NCBI GenBank assembly: GCA_030533445.1
Contig: CM060081.1
Location: 20,009,611-20,073,610 of the forward strand
Length of the DNA: 64,000 nucleotides
DNA from: Cyprinodon diabolis
Lineage: Eukaryota; Chordata; Actinopteri; Cyprinodontiformes; Cyprinodontidae
Reading direction: 5' to 3'
A program made the position numbers and the translations under genes. This document shows, piece after piece, positions 1 to 11,410 of this stretch (position 1 is the first letter of the stretch; the number at the start of each line of letters is the position of its first letter). The notes under the pieces were generated by a model. The model worked only from the letters and a program-made list of their open reading frames with translations, ran no database searches and had not been told where the DNA came from.

Positions 1-720
1 CTCCCGACACTACGTCACGCACAGTGACCTCACTTCCTGAACCACGTCTCACACCGCCAGAGCATTTAAGGGCAATCCCAGGCATTGCTGGGCATTTCTT
101 CTCAATTTGAGATTTATTTTGTGCTACGACCATCATCCTACCCCACTGATCGCTCCGGAGTCCCCTATGTTATATCCCTCCGGACCGGTAAAGCGAGATT
201 ATGGGAAACATCTGAGTGGCAGAACGACTCCTCTTCATGCCACTCATATCCTGACTTCTTCCGGGAGTTAATCAGAGTGTTGAGCCAAGTGTTGCCCTTC
301 TGGGAGTCCACTAGGGGGCTAAGTCTCTCAGACAAGGAATCAGGTCAGTTTCAGAGTATATTATAGATTTTCCTTTCTGGCGGCCAAAGTTGTCTGGAAC
401 AACCCCGCCCTCATGGACGTCTTCCTCAATGGATTAACCAAAAAGATTAAGGATGAAACCTGGATTATCTTTAGACCATCAAACAACTAGAGGACTTAGC
501 AACCCGTATCGACCTCTGTCTTATGGGACGGCAGAGGGAACGCAGCTCCACTCCTCTTTTCCATCCTTTGTTGTCCTCTTCCAGTCTGGCAAGCCCTGAA
601 GCTATGCAACTAGGGAGAATTCAACTGAACATCGGGGATTCAACTTAAACTATGTCTCTACTGTGGGTGAGAGGGAAATCACGCCTGGACCTGTCCGTTA
701 AAATGTCATTCTCAGTGGGG
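1..720 (+). pseudogene. Ty3/Gypsy (Sushi-like) gag remnant, cut by window edge
   Basis: A decayed Gag of a chromovirus-type Ty3/Gypsy retrotransposon. An open stretch at 85-366 contains the Gag-like segments YPTDRSGVPYVISLRTGKA and LWETSEWQND, which correspond to the retrotransposon Gag core (compare ISFILSQLTGRALEW in the intact Gag at 24431-25486). After a frame change, 370-480 reads like the following Gag segment (WNNPALMDVFLNGL). About 490-625 reads like the arginine-rich region ending in the EAMQLGRI stretch that normally precedes the zinc knuckle. I do not see the CCHC knuckle. At least two frame changes and stops make it non-functional. The 5' part lies outside the window. Family assignment rests on motif recognition, not on an alignment. 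Confidence 0.7.
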
Positions 721-1202
721 GGGGGGAAGCATCAGATAAAATTAAAAGGTGGGAGGTTTTACTATGTGTTGATCCAGTGGATGGGAGAGGGAACGAAGGG
801 CAATTTGGGTCAATCTGGCTCGGTCCGGTCCAGAGGCCAGTACTCAGTCCAACAGGCAGGTCTGGGAGAGACTTTAATGGGAGAGTCTGACAGTCTAGGT
901 TTTCTCATCAGCTTCAGCAGCAGGCAGGAATCTCGAAGTAGACACCGCAGTCAGAGCTTCTGAATTGCAGGAAAATGGTAGTCTGGATTCGCCAGCAAAC
1001 ACATACACTTCAAAGGACTTCAGGTGAAGGTGGATTTCTCTCCCTTTCAGGCTGGAAGCCCAAGGTGCCACAGGCAGGTCCGATGGCTGCACTTAGTTTT
1101 AAATCAGCATGACATCGGAGGGTTTGGTTTGCTTCCATCATGGTCATTCGAGCAAGCAGCATCTTTCTAGAAGGGATGCACGTCACAGCCATTGGATCTG
1201 GT

Positions 1203-1691
1203 TGTCATGGTTTTGGTTTTGTCCAAGTTTTATTTTGATGTATTTACTCATTTATTTACTTATTTCGATTCTTGTGTTGTAGGTATTTTTGATTGTATTT
1301 TAGTTCTCAGATATTTCCTGTTTTTCGTTTGGAGGCATGGTGGAGCTGCTTGGGTCCCGCTGATCGCGGCGGGTGTGGCTGCGCGGTGGAGTAGCTCCGG
1401 CCGGCGCGCGTCGGGGGGCCCGGGGCGGCGGAGGTGCTTCAGAGGCATGTTGGGGGCTTGTGCGGGCATTTATTCTCTCTCCCATTCATTCTCCTCCTGC
1501 TCAGTCACTCTTGCCTGGTTGTCGTTATTACCTTGTCCCCTTCTTGTTGTAAGTATTCCTGGTTTTCAGCATTTTTGTATTTTTATGGATTTATGTTTTG
1601 GATTTTTGCTTCCGTTGAACATTTGTTATTAAACTCCTTCATCTCAGTCTGCATTTGGGTCCTCCTGTCAAACCTCCCCCATACTGCGACA
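1203..1691 (+). mobile_element. Solo LTR (Ty3/Gypsy-like), 489 bp
   Basis: The segment starts TGTCATGG and ends GCGACA, so it has the TG...CA ends of an LTR. It is flanked by a perfect 5-bp direct repeat, ctggt, at 1198-1202 and 1692-1696. A polyadenylation-like ATTAAA lies near 1628, close to the right end, which sets plus orientation. It carries an unusual very GC-rich block (about 1340-1450) inside otherwise AT-rich sequence. No internal retroviral coding region is joined to it, so I call it a solo LTR left by LTR-LTR recombination. The two overlapping open frames in it (1192-1632 and 1434-1718) are not protein-like. Confidence 0.75.
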
Positions 1692-1696
1692 CTGGT

Positions 1697-3584
1697 TATG
1701 TCCATCTTAAAGAGTTAGGAGCTAGTAATTTGGCTGGCAGCATTTGTCTTAAAGGGACATGTATAAGAGTTATTTGACTTGCCTAGACTGTAGTCATGTG
1801 GTCTGGCAGTGTTTCTATTACAACACAAATGTTCCCACATTGAATATTAAACTCTTTAAATTACTCAAAATCAGCGTAAAAAATTAACTGTTTTAATCTG
1901 TTAAAGGCAGAATAGTTAAGTACAACTACCAGTTCAGGGCTGTTCTACAGTCGATATTAGCAGGTGAAAAAAGAGTGCTTCTAATTACAGTCTGACAATA
2001 TAAATATGTTTGGCTCCTGTGTCAAATTACAACAAAACATACATTAAGTTAACATACAGCCAAACATATTAAATATGTTTTCTAAAATGCCTTATCATTT
2101 TTATGTGTCTTTTAAATAAATTGCTGCATCCATATAACATGTATAATATAATAGAATCTTTACTATATTCCAGTGGGGAAATGTAAAAGTACCAGCAGCA
2201 GAGAAAGAGGCAAATGGAGGTTCTAGAACAGCTGGTAAAGGTACCTGTTCACCAGTTCTAAACATTTTCTTTCGTGAGGATCTAGAACACCAACTCCCAT
2301 TGGGTCCATTGGGCCCCCTGGGAAACACAGATGGATCTTCATCTCATTGAAATGCTGTGGTAGGCTTTGTAATAGATTTTACATGCCAAACAATCAAACA
2401 TAAGAAAGCAAGGAGTAGATAAAATTTTAATCAAAAAATGTCGGAGTCCGTGAGAAGTGTCTCACTTAATTATTTTAAGCAGAGGGGGCTTAGACTAGCA
2501 TTGGGAGTAGGTTGTCCAAACTTTTTCCTCTCATGTAAACTACATTTTTTTTATTGTGTTGCTGTCTTTCGTTTCGTAACTAAAAACAAGTACAATCAGG
2601 TAATAATCCTGTCTTTTTTACTACCCCTTCTTCCTTCTGTTTACTATGTGTATTGATAATCCTCCAAGACAGAGTAACAAAAAGCATCATACAAACTTTT
2701 CCATGTTAACAAAAGTTTTATTAGCTGCCTTTTTATGTTTTTATCATGACATGAATGTATCCAAGTGTTGTCACATTAAAAAGAAGGACTGCTTTTATGA
2801 TGAAAGAGTTATTTCTGTATAATTAGCAAGCCAGTGTCATTTTAACATAAAGGTATTGTATCCTGTCAACATAGAAGAAGAACAGACATTGATGTTGTAT
2901 GATTTCTTTTGATACAAAAATAAAGGTCATTAAGCAAATGTCAGGGCTAGAGAGGATTGTGACAGCTTAACCTTCTATATGATACCAAAAAGCAGATTGC
3001 TAAAATGGTTTTACTGTGCATCACCTAAAGCAGATTTTTGTTCTGTTGTCAGGGGTGATTACTGCAATCATTTTGGCTTATGAAGTACAGTACTATCTTT
3101 TATTTTAGCTTTCATTGTGGCTTATTGGAAGATAATGAAAAATTAACAAAGGTTGGGAGACAACAGTTGCTAGAGGACAGCAGGGTTTTATGAGTGAATT
3201 TCTTTTTTTCTTTTTTTTTCTTTTTTTGTACTGTTTAGACAATATAGCCCTGCCAATTGATGTCCCAGAGCTAGCTGATAGCCCAACAGCTTTACAAACA
3301 GAGCAGTATGACTGTTGCCATAAAGTTCTGCTTGATGCTTGTATATTAGATTTTCATGAACATTATTCTGGGATAAAACTAATATACAATGGACACAGAA
3401 AGGGAGATGAAAAAGTAAAAGGGCATAATAACTAAGGGGATAGAGAGATAGAAACAGGAAAGAGTATGTGAAAAGAGAGCAAATAAAAAAACAGAAAAAT
3501 AGACATTACAGAAGATCTAAAGAAAATCATAGTCTGCTTCCATAACTGTGTGAGAAGAGCGGTGTCATTATTTAACTAAAGATC
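1697..3584. other. AT-rich non-coding DNA
   Basis: No gene or recognisable repeat found. The only structure is a pyrimidine tract near 3201-3227. The short open frames here lack coding character. Confidence 0.6.
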
Positions 3585-4240
3585 AGACCAAAGCACATCT
3601 CCCAAGCACATCTCAAGTCTCCGCCAAATGCAGAGCCCATTGCCCCTGTCGTGCTCTCCCTACGCTGGCTGGCGCCTGGGCTCGCCGGTGCACTGGTGGA
3701 GCTCGGGGTTTGGGGGTGGATGCCCAGGGCCCGGCCGGTGCTCCCGTTGGGGGGTGCGGCGCCTCTGTGGCCTCGGATCGCTGGGGCCCATGCCCGGATT
3801 CACTTAAGGATGGCTGGCTGCCGGCGGAGCCCACGGACTCGTCCCCGTGGCTCCCGGGCGCTCTGGCATTGTGGTGGCCTGGGGAACTTCCTTGGAACTT
3901 CCTGTCTCTCCTCCTTCCTTGGTGGGGGTCGGATTTCCTGGGTTGGCCCCTCCTTGGTGCCTTTGCTCTTTGGGTCCCTTTGGGCGTCTGAGGCTTTGGG
4001 TCTCTCTCTGGGCTCTCCACAACCACTATTGAGCATTTTTCGTTTGGATAAACTTTACATGCACTGTGCTGTCTCACAAACAACTACAGGTGCTTGGTTC
4101 CAGGTACATTGAGATTCACTCCCATACAGAAAGCCTATATTCTTATCTTTAGGTAACACAGAGCACATGTCAGATTAAATAATACTACTTCAGCTATAGT
4201 ATCTAGGTGTTATTTTATTGTATGTCTCGTACCATGTCTG
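3585..4240 (+). repeat. GC-rich mosaic element, copy B (3'-truncated)
   Basis: From about 3810 to 4240 this matches the copy at 12341-13642. Shared landmarks are the ccggcggagcccac/gcagactc block, the ccttggtgggggtc block, tggcccctccttggtgcctt, ccacaaccactattg, and the AT-rich run ending at tctcgtaccatgtct. Its left part (about 3598-3810) instead matches copy C at about 4935-5110 (atctcaagtctccgccaaat versus atcttaagtctccactaagt). It therefore joins modules that the other two copies carry separately. Relative to the full copy it stops about 375 bp short of the poly(A) end. Open frames on both strands are a by-product of GC richness. Function and clade are unknown. Confidence 0.65.
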
Positions 4241-4294
4241 GAAAGGGCTTAGATCACAGGTGGGCAATTGCAGTTACCCACCTCTGGCTTAGAC

Positions 4295-4695
4295 AGATCT
4301 GAAATTACAGGCCTAAATACCTGATTTCATGAAGGACCAACACTTAGCCAACAACCTGAATGACTTCTACGGTTGTTTCGATAGACAAATGGAAATGTCC
4401 TGCAACCACCCCCCATGACACCTCCCCCACCCCAGCTGGGACCTTGGCACCTCTCACAATACCCACCTTAAAAACCCACCCCTCCTCCCCTCCACCCACC
4501 CAAGTAACAACTCTTTCTATATAGAGAGATGGTAATAAACTCTTCAGAAGACAGAACTCCCAGAAAGCTGCTGGATCACATTCTGTCTCTCCATCCACCT
4601 TAAAGTACTGTGCTGATGAGCTGTTTCCAGTGTTCACAGACATTTTAACACCTCATTGGTCACATGTCACATGCCAACCTGATTAAAATCTCCCG
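4295..4695 (+). pseudogene. Rex1-like LINE, segment 1 (pre-RT region)
   Basis: Broken reading frames give fragments typical of the region just upstream of the reverse transcriptase in fish Rex1/CR1-group LINEs: a DFY.CFDRQME-like stretch near 4360-4395, then a segment around 4560-4680 matching 'RKAAGSHS...LKYC.DELFPVFTDIFN'. The segment ends at about 4695, where GC-rich copy C is inserted. The next RT residues resume at 5138 in the same strand, so this, 5138-5290 and 6120-7085 were one element. Stops and frame changes make it a pseudogene. Confidence 0.65.
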
Positions 4696-4702
4696 CTACC
4701 CC

Positions 4703-5137
4703 CCCCCCATCTGGATTGTAGGTTCACCTATTGGGTCATCCTGTAATTCCGGGACCGGGGATTATTGGATGTGAGTGTTATGTTCGGATGTGAGTCCGCG
4801 TTTTTTTTTTTTTTTTACAGAGACTGTGTGTTGCGAGTAGGGGCACTAGGGAGGGAAGGCGAGATTGAGATTGTGTATTTTTTTTTATGTTATTTAATTT
4901 TTTTTGTCAGGTTTGGGTCTGAACTGCTCCTTCACCCAAGAACATCTTAAGTCTCCACTAAGTGCATGCCCTTTCCCCCCGTCCTGCAACCCCCCCTCCC
5001 CCTGGCAGGCACCTAGGCTCGCTAGTGCAATTGTTGTGCTTGGTGTTTTTAGGCGTCAATGCCAGGGTGGGTAATGGCTTATTCCTGCGGCAAAGCGCGC
5101 AGACTCGTCCCTTCTTCTGGGGACACTGTAAAAAAAA
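4703..5137 (+). repeat. GC-rich mosaic element, copy C, with poly(A) end
   Basis: This block interrupts the Rex1-like LINE. It ends ggacactgtaaaaaaaaa, the same terminus as the long copy (ggacactgt followed by 28 A at 13606-13642), and its middle matches the left half of copy B. The flanks tctcccgcta (about 4690-4699) and tctctgcta (about 5142-5150) look like a diverged target-site duplication. It holds a 16-T run near 4801. Most of the GC-rich core found in the other copies is missing. A shared poly(A) terminus in two independent locations argues for retroposition. Confidence 0.6.
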
Positions 5138-5290
5138 ACAATTCTCTGCTATTATCCCTCTTCCCAAGAAGCCAAGTGCCACAGGACATAATGACTTTAG
5201 ACCCATTGCCCTGACCTCTGTGGTTATAAAGTCTTGCGAACAGCTTGTGCTTTCACATCTGAAAGGAATCACTGATCCCTAAAAATCAAC
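5138..5290 (+). pseudogene. Rex1-like LINE, segment 2 (start of RT)
   Basis: Reads IIPLPKKPSATGHNDFRPIA followed by LTSVVIKSCEQLVLSHLKG, the N-terminal RT motifs of fish Rex1/CR1-type LINEs (family form: PVPKKP..NDYRPVALTSV). The open frame is continuous but stops at 5281 (TAA after ITDP), beyond which unrelated sequence (5291-6119) separates it from the rest of the RT. Confidence 0.75.
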
Positions 5291-6119
5291 AACCAGTAAA
5301 GATCCGGAAAAATGTTTAATTATAATCTGTTACTCGAAAAAGCATTTAACAATGTTTTAATAATGTTATACATTGACTTTTTAAAGAAAAAAAAAAAAAG
5401 ATTTTTTCAATTTTAGAATCTAAAGTGTTTTTAAGTAGAGAGCAACAATTGTTCAGTTTGCTATGTAGAACTTTCCTGAATCACATATTTTATAAAACAT
5501 CTGAACTTACCGTTTTTCTTTTTTTTCTTTCTTTTTTATGAATTAATGAAAGAAGTGGGCTTTACACTGCCCTGCAAGGCTTTTAAAACTGGGTTTGATT
5601 GGTGACAAAGCCTTTCTCAAGCACATATCAAGGTGCTCATTCCTGAGCCTGGATCAATATTTATTTTTGATTGTGGTCATGGTGGAGAATCCTGCTTTAC
5701 AGCAGTAGGTTGAGCCAAACATACTCAAAATGTGCAGGATCATCTTTGAGCATGCCATTTCACTTTTCTGTTACCAGTTCACCATGGTTCTTCCAGCAGT
5801 CCATAATTTCTCTGCTCTCTTTTTCTCTTCGTCTTCTCCTTCTTTCCCATCGCCCGGCTTGCCAAAGGTTTGCCTGCTGTGTCTAAAAGGGGCTTGCAGC
5901 AGCAACCAAGACAGACACAGCTCATTGGATAATTTGTACCGCATGTAGCCTGGTCCCGGTCGCTCCGGAGGGCTTTACCATAATAACAGGAGAAACGGCG
6001 CATCTGAAGTTAGACAATGTCGTCGGACAGTATGAGGTAATTTAAAAATGTTTTAAATTTCTTCAGATCCCGAATAGCCAGCAGGTGGGTCCGGTTCCGG
6101 ACCCCGGTCCGCTAATTCA
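5291..6119. other. Insertion or unrelated DNA within the Rex1-like LINE
   Basis: Interrupts the LINE. AT-rich on the left (A13 run near 5387-5399, pyrimidine run near 5514-5536), mixed composition on the right. I found no ends, coding motifs or target duplication that identify it. Confidence 0.45.
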
Positions 6120-7085
6120 TGACCTCTGCCCTAGTTTGCCCACAGAGCCAACAGGTCTGCAGATGAAGCTGTCAGCTTGGCTCTTCACTGCATCCCCAAG
6201 CAACTTTATTCCCAAGGTACCTATGCCAGGATCCTGTTTGTGGATCTCAGCTCTGCCTTCAATATAATCATCCCAGCTCTGCTTCAGGAGAAGCTATCCT
6301 GTCTGAGTGTGCCGGACTCTACCTGCAGGTGGATTACAGACTTCCTGTCCGACAGAAAGCAGCACGTGAAGCTGGGAAAACCTGTCCCTGAAGCACAGCT
6401 CTTCAGCACTGGTTCCCCCCCGGGGTTGCATCCTTTCTCCTCTGCTCTTCTCCCTGTATACCAACAGCTGCACCTCCAGTCATCAGTCTGTGAAGCTTCT
6501 GAAGTTTGCGGACGACACCACTATCATGGGACTTATCTCTGCTGGTGATCAGTCTGCCTCTAGGTGGGAGGCTGACCAACTGGTGACCTGGTGCAGGGAA
6601 TACTGAGGTTGTGGACCTCAGGAAGAACTCAGCCCCAGCTATCCCTGTTACTCTTTATGACTCTACAATTGACACTGTCTTTCCGCATCCTGGGAACTAT
6701 CATCTCACAGGACCTTAAGGAGGTGCTGAACATCAACTCTCCAACAAAAAAGCCCAGCAGAGGATTTACTTCCTGTGGCAGCTGAAAACAATCAACCTGC
6801 CAAGGACAGTGATGGGCCACTTCTACTCCTCCATCATCATCTGGTATGCTGGTGCCACCGCTAGCTACACCAATGTAGCATCTTCAGACTTTTGCGCTAC
6901 ATTAATGCACAGTCACTGTGTATAAATATATATGGCTAGTATATTGCATATTTTATATTCTGTATAGCTACAGATTCTGTATTGTGTAAATATATATGTA
7001 ATTTGTCTGCACCATCAACACCAAGTATAATTACTTGTAAATGCAAACCTACTTGGCAATAAACTTGGTTCAGATTCTATTAAAG
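6120..7085 (+). pseudogene. Rex1-like LINE, segment 3 (RT core to 3' end)
   Basis: Broken RT. The segment GTYARILFVDLSSAFNIIIP gives the first catalytic Asp block (FVDxSSAFN is a hallmark of Rex1-type RT). It is followed by STCRWITDFLSDRKQHVKLG and a GSPPG equivalent of the GxPQG motif. The second catalytic block is recognisable in another frame near 6505-6520 (KFADDT). Downstream pieces SFRILGTIISQDLK (about 6680) and IIIWYAGATA (about 6835) are the usual C-terminal RT/thumb segments. The element ends in a 3' tail with cttggcaataaacttggttc near 7051-7070 followed by cagattct. Several frame changes; not functional. Confidence 0.75.
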
Positions 7086-7789
7086 CATAAACCATCATGT
7101 TGTACTTGTAACCTTCCGCTCTCTTTGAACCCTGAAGGGACAAATCTATCTAGGTGCGTTGCTCTCCTGTCATCCTGATGATCAAATCAGGTTTCTATAA
7201 ACGGCTAGATAGATGCATTTTTGTACTCATGCAGGGGACTGACATCAGCATGAACATCATCATAGCAAAAACAAAACCAACCTGTCTGCCAACTATGGGA
7301 GCCTGCAATCCCTCGAACTCACAGGTACACTGCTTAATAAAAGAGGGCCCTCTTATGTAGAGTTTCTCAAAACACTCATTTTCACGAGTAAGGGAATGGC
7401 TGTTGCTCTTTGACTTATTTTTTGTGCCACCATGCTGGGCCCAAAGCGAGAACATGTGTCTGTTAGATGCTTAACTCTAAAAAAAAACTGTGCACCATCA
7501 GTAGTACTCTAGCTCCTCTCAGTTTCTGTACGTGTTTGGCATTTTCATGGTCTGTACTCAGGTTCCTCTATGACTGCGATTGGCTTGCTCCATGTGTTTG
7601 GCCTGCTCTATGCTCACTTAATAGCAGCTTGATGCTTGGCTCAGCCTGTGTTTGCTCAGCTCAATTTCTGCGCTCATGACTTTATTAACTGTGTGTAAAT
7701 ACCACACACCAACCTCCAATTAAAGGCAAGAATATTCCCCCAGTTTTTAGATACACAGTAGTCCAACAGGGATCAACAACACATCCAAG
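7086..7789. other. No recognised feature
   Basis: Mixed-composition non-coding DNA. A few T/A-rich LTR-like words occur but no supported boundaries. Confidence 0.5.
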
Positions 7790-8330
7790 CAGGAGGGGAG
7801 CTGGCATGGGCTCTTTCACAACTCTATTCTCTACTGATGGGGCAGGGCCCTTGGGATTGGCCACGGCTTCTCTGGGCTTTTTGGCTCTCTGGCCTTTAGT
7901 TCCCCTCCTATTCCTTGGATGTCTTGTCCATACGAATGGGATGGGGGTGCTGCATCCTAACATTGGGTGGGGGTCTGGGACACTGGAGGTTTAGGCCTCA
8001 TCCTTGTGTGAGAGCTGGTTGGCTGGCATGGCAATAGGGCTGGTGGGATACAAACACTGTGCCTAGATTTTCCTCAGATTGTGGTGTGGGTCTACCTGGC
8101 TCCTTGCCCTGACCCTATGCACTGCCTGTGGGGTCCCCACTAGAAAGCGGTGCACCCCCAAATTTTGGAACCCTAGGCTCTCCCCCCGGTCCATCTTGAG
8201 CATGACAGGCCACCCACTGCCGCAAACCCGTAGAACCAAGGCACTATAGTCTCTGTGGTCAGGCCCCTCAGGGACTGGGCATACCACAAGTGTTTGGTTC
8301 CATTGTCAAATGTCTTGCCTTCCACATGCA
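7790..8330. repeat. GC-elevated segment, possible distant relative of the GC-rich element
   Basis: Composition and word usage (cccctcct..ccttgg, gtgtttggttcc) resemble the GC-rich elements at 3585-4240 and 12341-13642, and both strands carry short open frames. I could not align it convincingly to either copy. It may be an old or rearranged copy or unrelated. Confidence 0.3.
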
Positions 8331-9325
8331 AGGATATCCATGGGATACCTGCTGCTCTTGATGTTTACTTTGGTTGTCTGTTGTCTTCCTCTTCTTGCTG
8401 TTGTAAAAATGTGTGAGGAATAATCGGAGATGCATGAATCAAATGAAACAGCACTTTGTCTTATTTTTAACAAGGGCTAAGCAGAACACATATTTGCAAG
8501 TTGTTGTTGACACTATGTTGGTCCAAAATAATTTTAATCCTTCATGCATAAGATCTTAGTATTTTACTGTGTTCTCTCTGTTCACAGGCATAGCCTGATT
8601 GTCTGTTTTAAACCTTTACACCATCTACAGTACGGGATTTCCTCTTCTTTTAATTCTTAAATATCCTGACAAAAAGCACTGGAAGAAAAGTAAGCCATGG
8701 GACATGGACAGCACAAACGCCAAACAGCTAGCAAGTTCCTCTCACACTGTATGAGAATTTGCTTTAATTTGGTGCGTAGGCAGATAAATTCCTACCGTAT
8801 TTGTTAGGGTTATTCTCAGCATTCAAATGTGTTATCACAGGACATATAATTTGCTTTCACTATCAGCAGGAAGAGGCTTTACAGTATAAGGTTAAGTGTT
8901 GATTGCTTCATAGAAAATGTGAGATGATCTGTGTAAAAACACACAGAACATTAAACTAATAAGAGCATGGTCAAAGGCAGTATATTAAAACCAAAAGCAG
9001 GTCAGTTTCTCCGTGCATTTGGCAATGCTGGTCTCTTATTAAACTTCACTTGAAGTAAAGGAAAACTGTAAATGACTATATCAATAACACAGTATAACAC
9101 AGTAAGGGAACATTTTTATGAGAGTATTAAAATGGTCCCATAATTTCCCAAATGATAATGAAAACACTGATAAACATTCATAAATACTCCTTTGTGATCA
9201 TGACAGATCGTATGTCATGTTCATGACAGTGTAATGTCAGTCCTATACATAATCCTTTAAATAAAGTCTTACCTTTAGTTCCATGCCGTCAGCCTGCCAT
9301 GGACTGTCAATGCAGATTAACTTTT
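8331..9325. other. AT-rich non-coding DNA
   Basis: No gene, repeat end or RNA recognised. Confidence 0.5.
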
Positions 9326-10066
9326 TGTCATGATTTGTTTAAGGATCTGACCCACATGCAGTAAACCACTCAGAGAACCAGGGTAAAAGTTGAACAGGTT
9401 TATTGTGGTAAAACCAGCGGGGTTTAGATTCAGGAAACTCATTGTACTCAGAGAGCTGGTGAACTGAAAGGGAGGAGGGAAGTTCACAAAGGGTTCAGAA
9501 TCTGTGGGAACTTTGAACGAAGACTTGGAGACACAGAGAAAACTGGACTCACGTTAGTGGAGAAAACTTTCTTCCCAGAATCCAGTTTGTGTGGGTTGAT
9601 CCAGAGGTAGTGACTCGTTGGAGAGTGGACAGGTATAGACTAAGTTGGAACCAGAGGAGCTATTGAACGAACTGTCACTTGGGAATCCAGGAGGACTTGA
9701 ACGGAGCTTGTGTAGGTTAATCCCCTGCTCAGTGTGAGACTCAAACAATCCTTCCAGGGGGAGAAGGTCAAACATCCAGCTTGCAGGAAGGCTTCCTGCT
9801 GAAAAGGCAAAGACAAAAATAGGTTAGCCTTAGGTCCAGCCTTGAGGTAACAAAGACAAGTTAGACTCAGCAAAACTTAGCTTGGCTAGAGTACCCAAAA
9901 CTGGCAAACACTCGAAGTAGTGACAGTCCACTGCTTAAGTACTCCTCCAGATAGTGATCCAACGAAACGCAGGTGTACAGGGAGGACCAACAAAGACAGG
10001 GCGGCACCTGGTGGTGGAGGGAGAGACAAACACAAACAACAGACCACATAAACTGGATTCCTGACA
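9326..10066 (-). mobile_element. LTR-like element related to the Gypsy LTR family
   Basis: Begins TGTCATGATT and ends CCTGACA. Its left end follows the same plan as the LTRs of the provirus at 20409-26189: TGTCATGAT, then a word ending in cccacatgcag/cccatatgcag, then a gggtaaaagtt..acaggtttatt motif. On the minus strand the last gives an AATAAA-type poly(A) signal near the 3' end. About 740 bp long, versus about 700 bp for the provirus LTRs. The flanking pentamers ctttt and ccttc are only partly alike, so the insertion is old or the ends are slightly misplaced. No internal domain is attached. Confidence 0.55.
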
Positions 10067-11085
10067 CCTTCATGGTTAAATATCAAATATATAAACTAAA
10101 TATGGACAAAGGTTGTTTAATTTAGTTAATGTGCACCATCCCTTTGTAAACAAGGAATATAAAAAAGATAATATGTATTTAAGTTGTTGTTGTTTTAAAA
10201 CAAGCTGTGCATTGAAGCCCAGATAGATTGATTAGCGAAAATTTGTGGAAAAAAAAAAACAGTATCAGTAAAATCAAGGAAAAAGTTGGGCAGGTTCGAA
10301 TAGTAGAGTATCTTTTTTTTTTTTAAACAACATCTCAAGCTTTGATCGCAAAGCACTGACCAACTCTCCATAATCTAAGAACTATCAAAGGGACTCAATC
10401 AAAATCTTAATTTGAGGCAACTACAAGGTCTGCAGGTCATATAGTTTAATTAAAAACCATACAGTGACAAAATAAGCAACTTTTTTTAAATTCAAACTAT
10501 TTTTTCTTTTAAATTATTGAATACTTGTGGTGAGCATATATTAATTTCTTTAATGAAGATTAATTTCACTGTGATCTTGAAAATAATCTAGATTAATCTA
10601 GATTAAAATCGCTCATTTGAATTCTGCAAAAGGCATTCTTGATTTGTGTGCTAACTCCAGAATATATAAGAAAAGGTTGAATTTTTTTATGTTTTCAAAA
10701 TCAGCAGTAATTTTGTCTTCTTACTTAAGATTACAACAAAGTTAGATATACTTTTTTGCTCATTTGTTACTGTGTTTTTGCTGCAAAAAAACAGTGTCCC
10801 ACTTCCAATTTGCAGCTTTCTTCGCAGCGTGCTGGTCATGTATTCTCCTCATGATAGTTCGCCTCACTGGTAGTTTGTAAGATTGGTCCCCTGTGTCCGC
10901 CTGAAGAACGAGCTCAAGTCGCAGCTTGTGGCTATCCACTGAGAGAGGAGATTGGTTAGATTGGCAGATAAAGCTGTGCTTAGAGCTGCATCCATGTCAG
11001 CACATCACATTTGTTGTGGTAATTTCACAGTATGTCTACACAGGTTGGAAGACTGATTCATTCTCGCACCCAGATATAAATTCAA
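10067..11085. other. AT-rich non-coding DNA
   Basis: Nothing recognised apart from short A and T runs. Confidence 0.5.
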
Positions 11086-11410
11086 TTCAATTCAGTTTAT
11101 TTGTATAGCACCAATTCACAACAAATGTCATATCAGGGCATTTTAAAGTTCACCAGATCATACAGTCAGATTGGTTCAAAGTTTTCTATCTAAGGACTAC
11201 CAGTTTATTGCATCGACTCATTGACTCGAAAGCAATTCCTCACACTATTCAATTAAATTCAGTTTGTCTATATGGTGCCAATTCACAACACATGTCATCT
11301 CAAGGCACTTTACAGTTCACCAGATCATATAGTCAAATTGATTCAAAGTTTTCTATCTAAAGAAAACCAGTTGATTGCATCGACTCATTGACTAGAAGGC
11401 AGTCCATCAC
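11086..11410. repeat. Tandem duplication, unit about 167 bp, inside the L2 3' region
   Basis: The words gtttatttgtatag / gtttgtctatatgg, caccagatcatacagtc / caccagatcatatagtc and catcgactcattgact appear twice in the same order about 167 bp apart. The copies differ at roughly one site in ten by eye. Confidence 0.7.

Noticed and set aside
3613..4112. Frames of 153-156 codons on both strands of copy B
   Set aside because: Same GC-driven effect. The minus-strand match to copy A reflects nucleotide similarity of the repeat, not demonstrated protein conservation.
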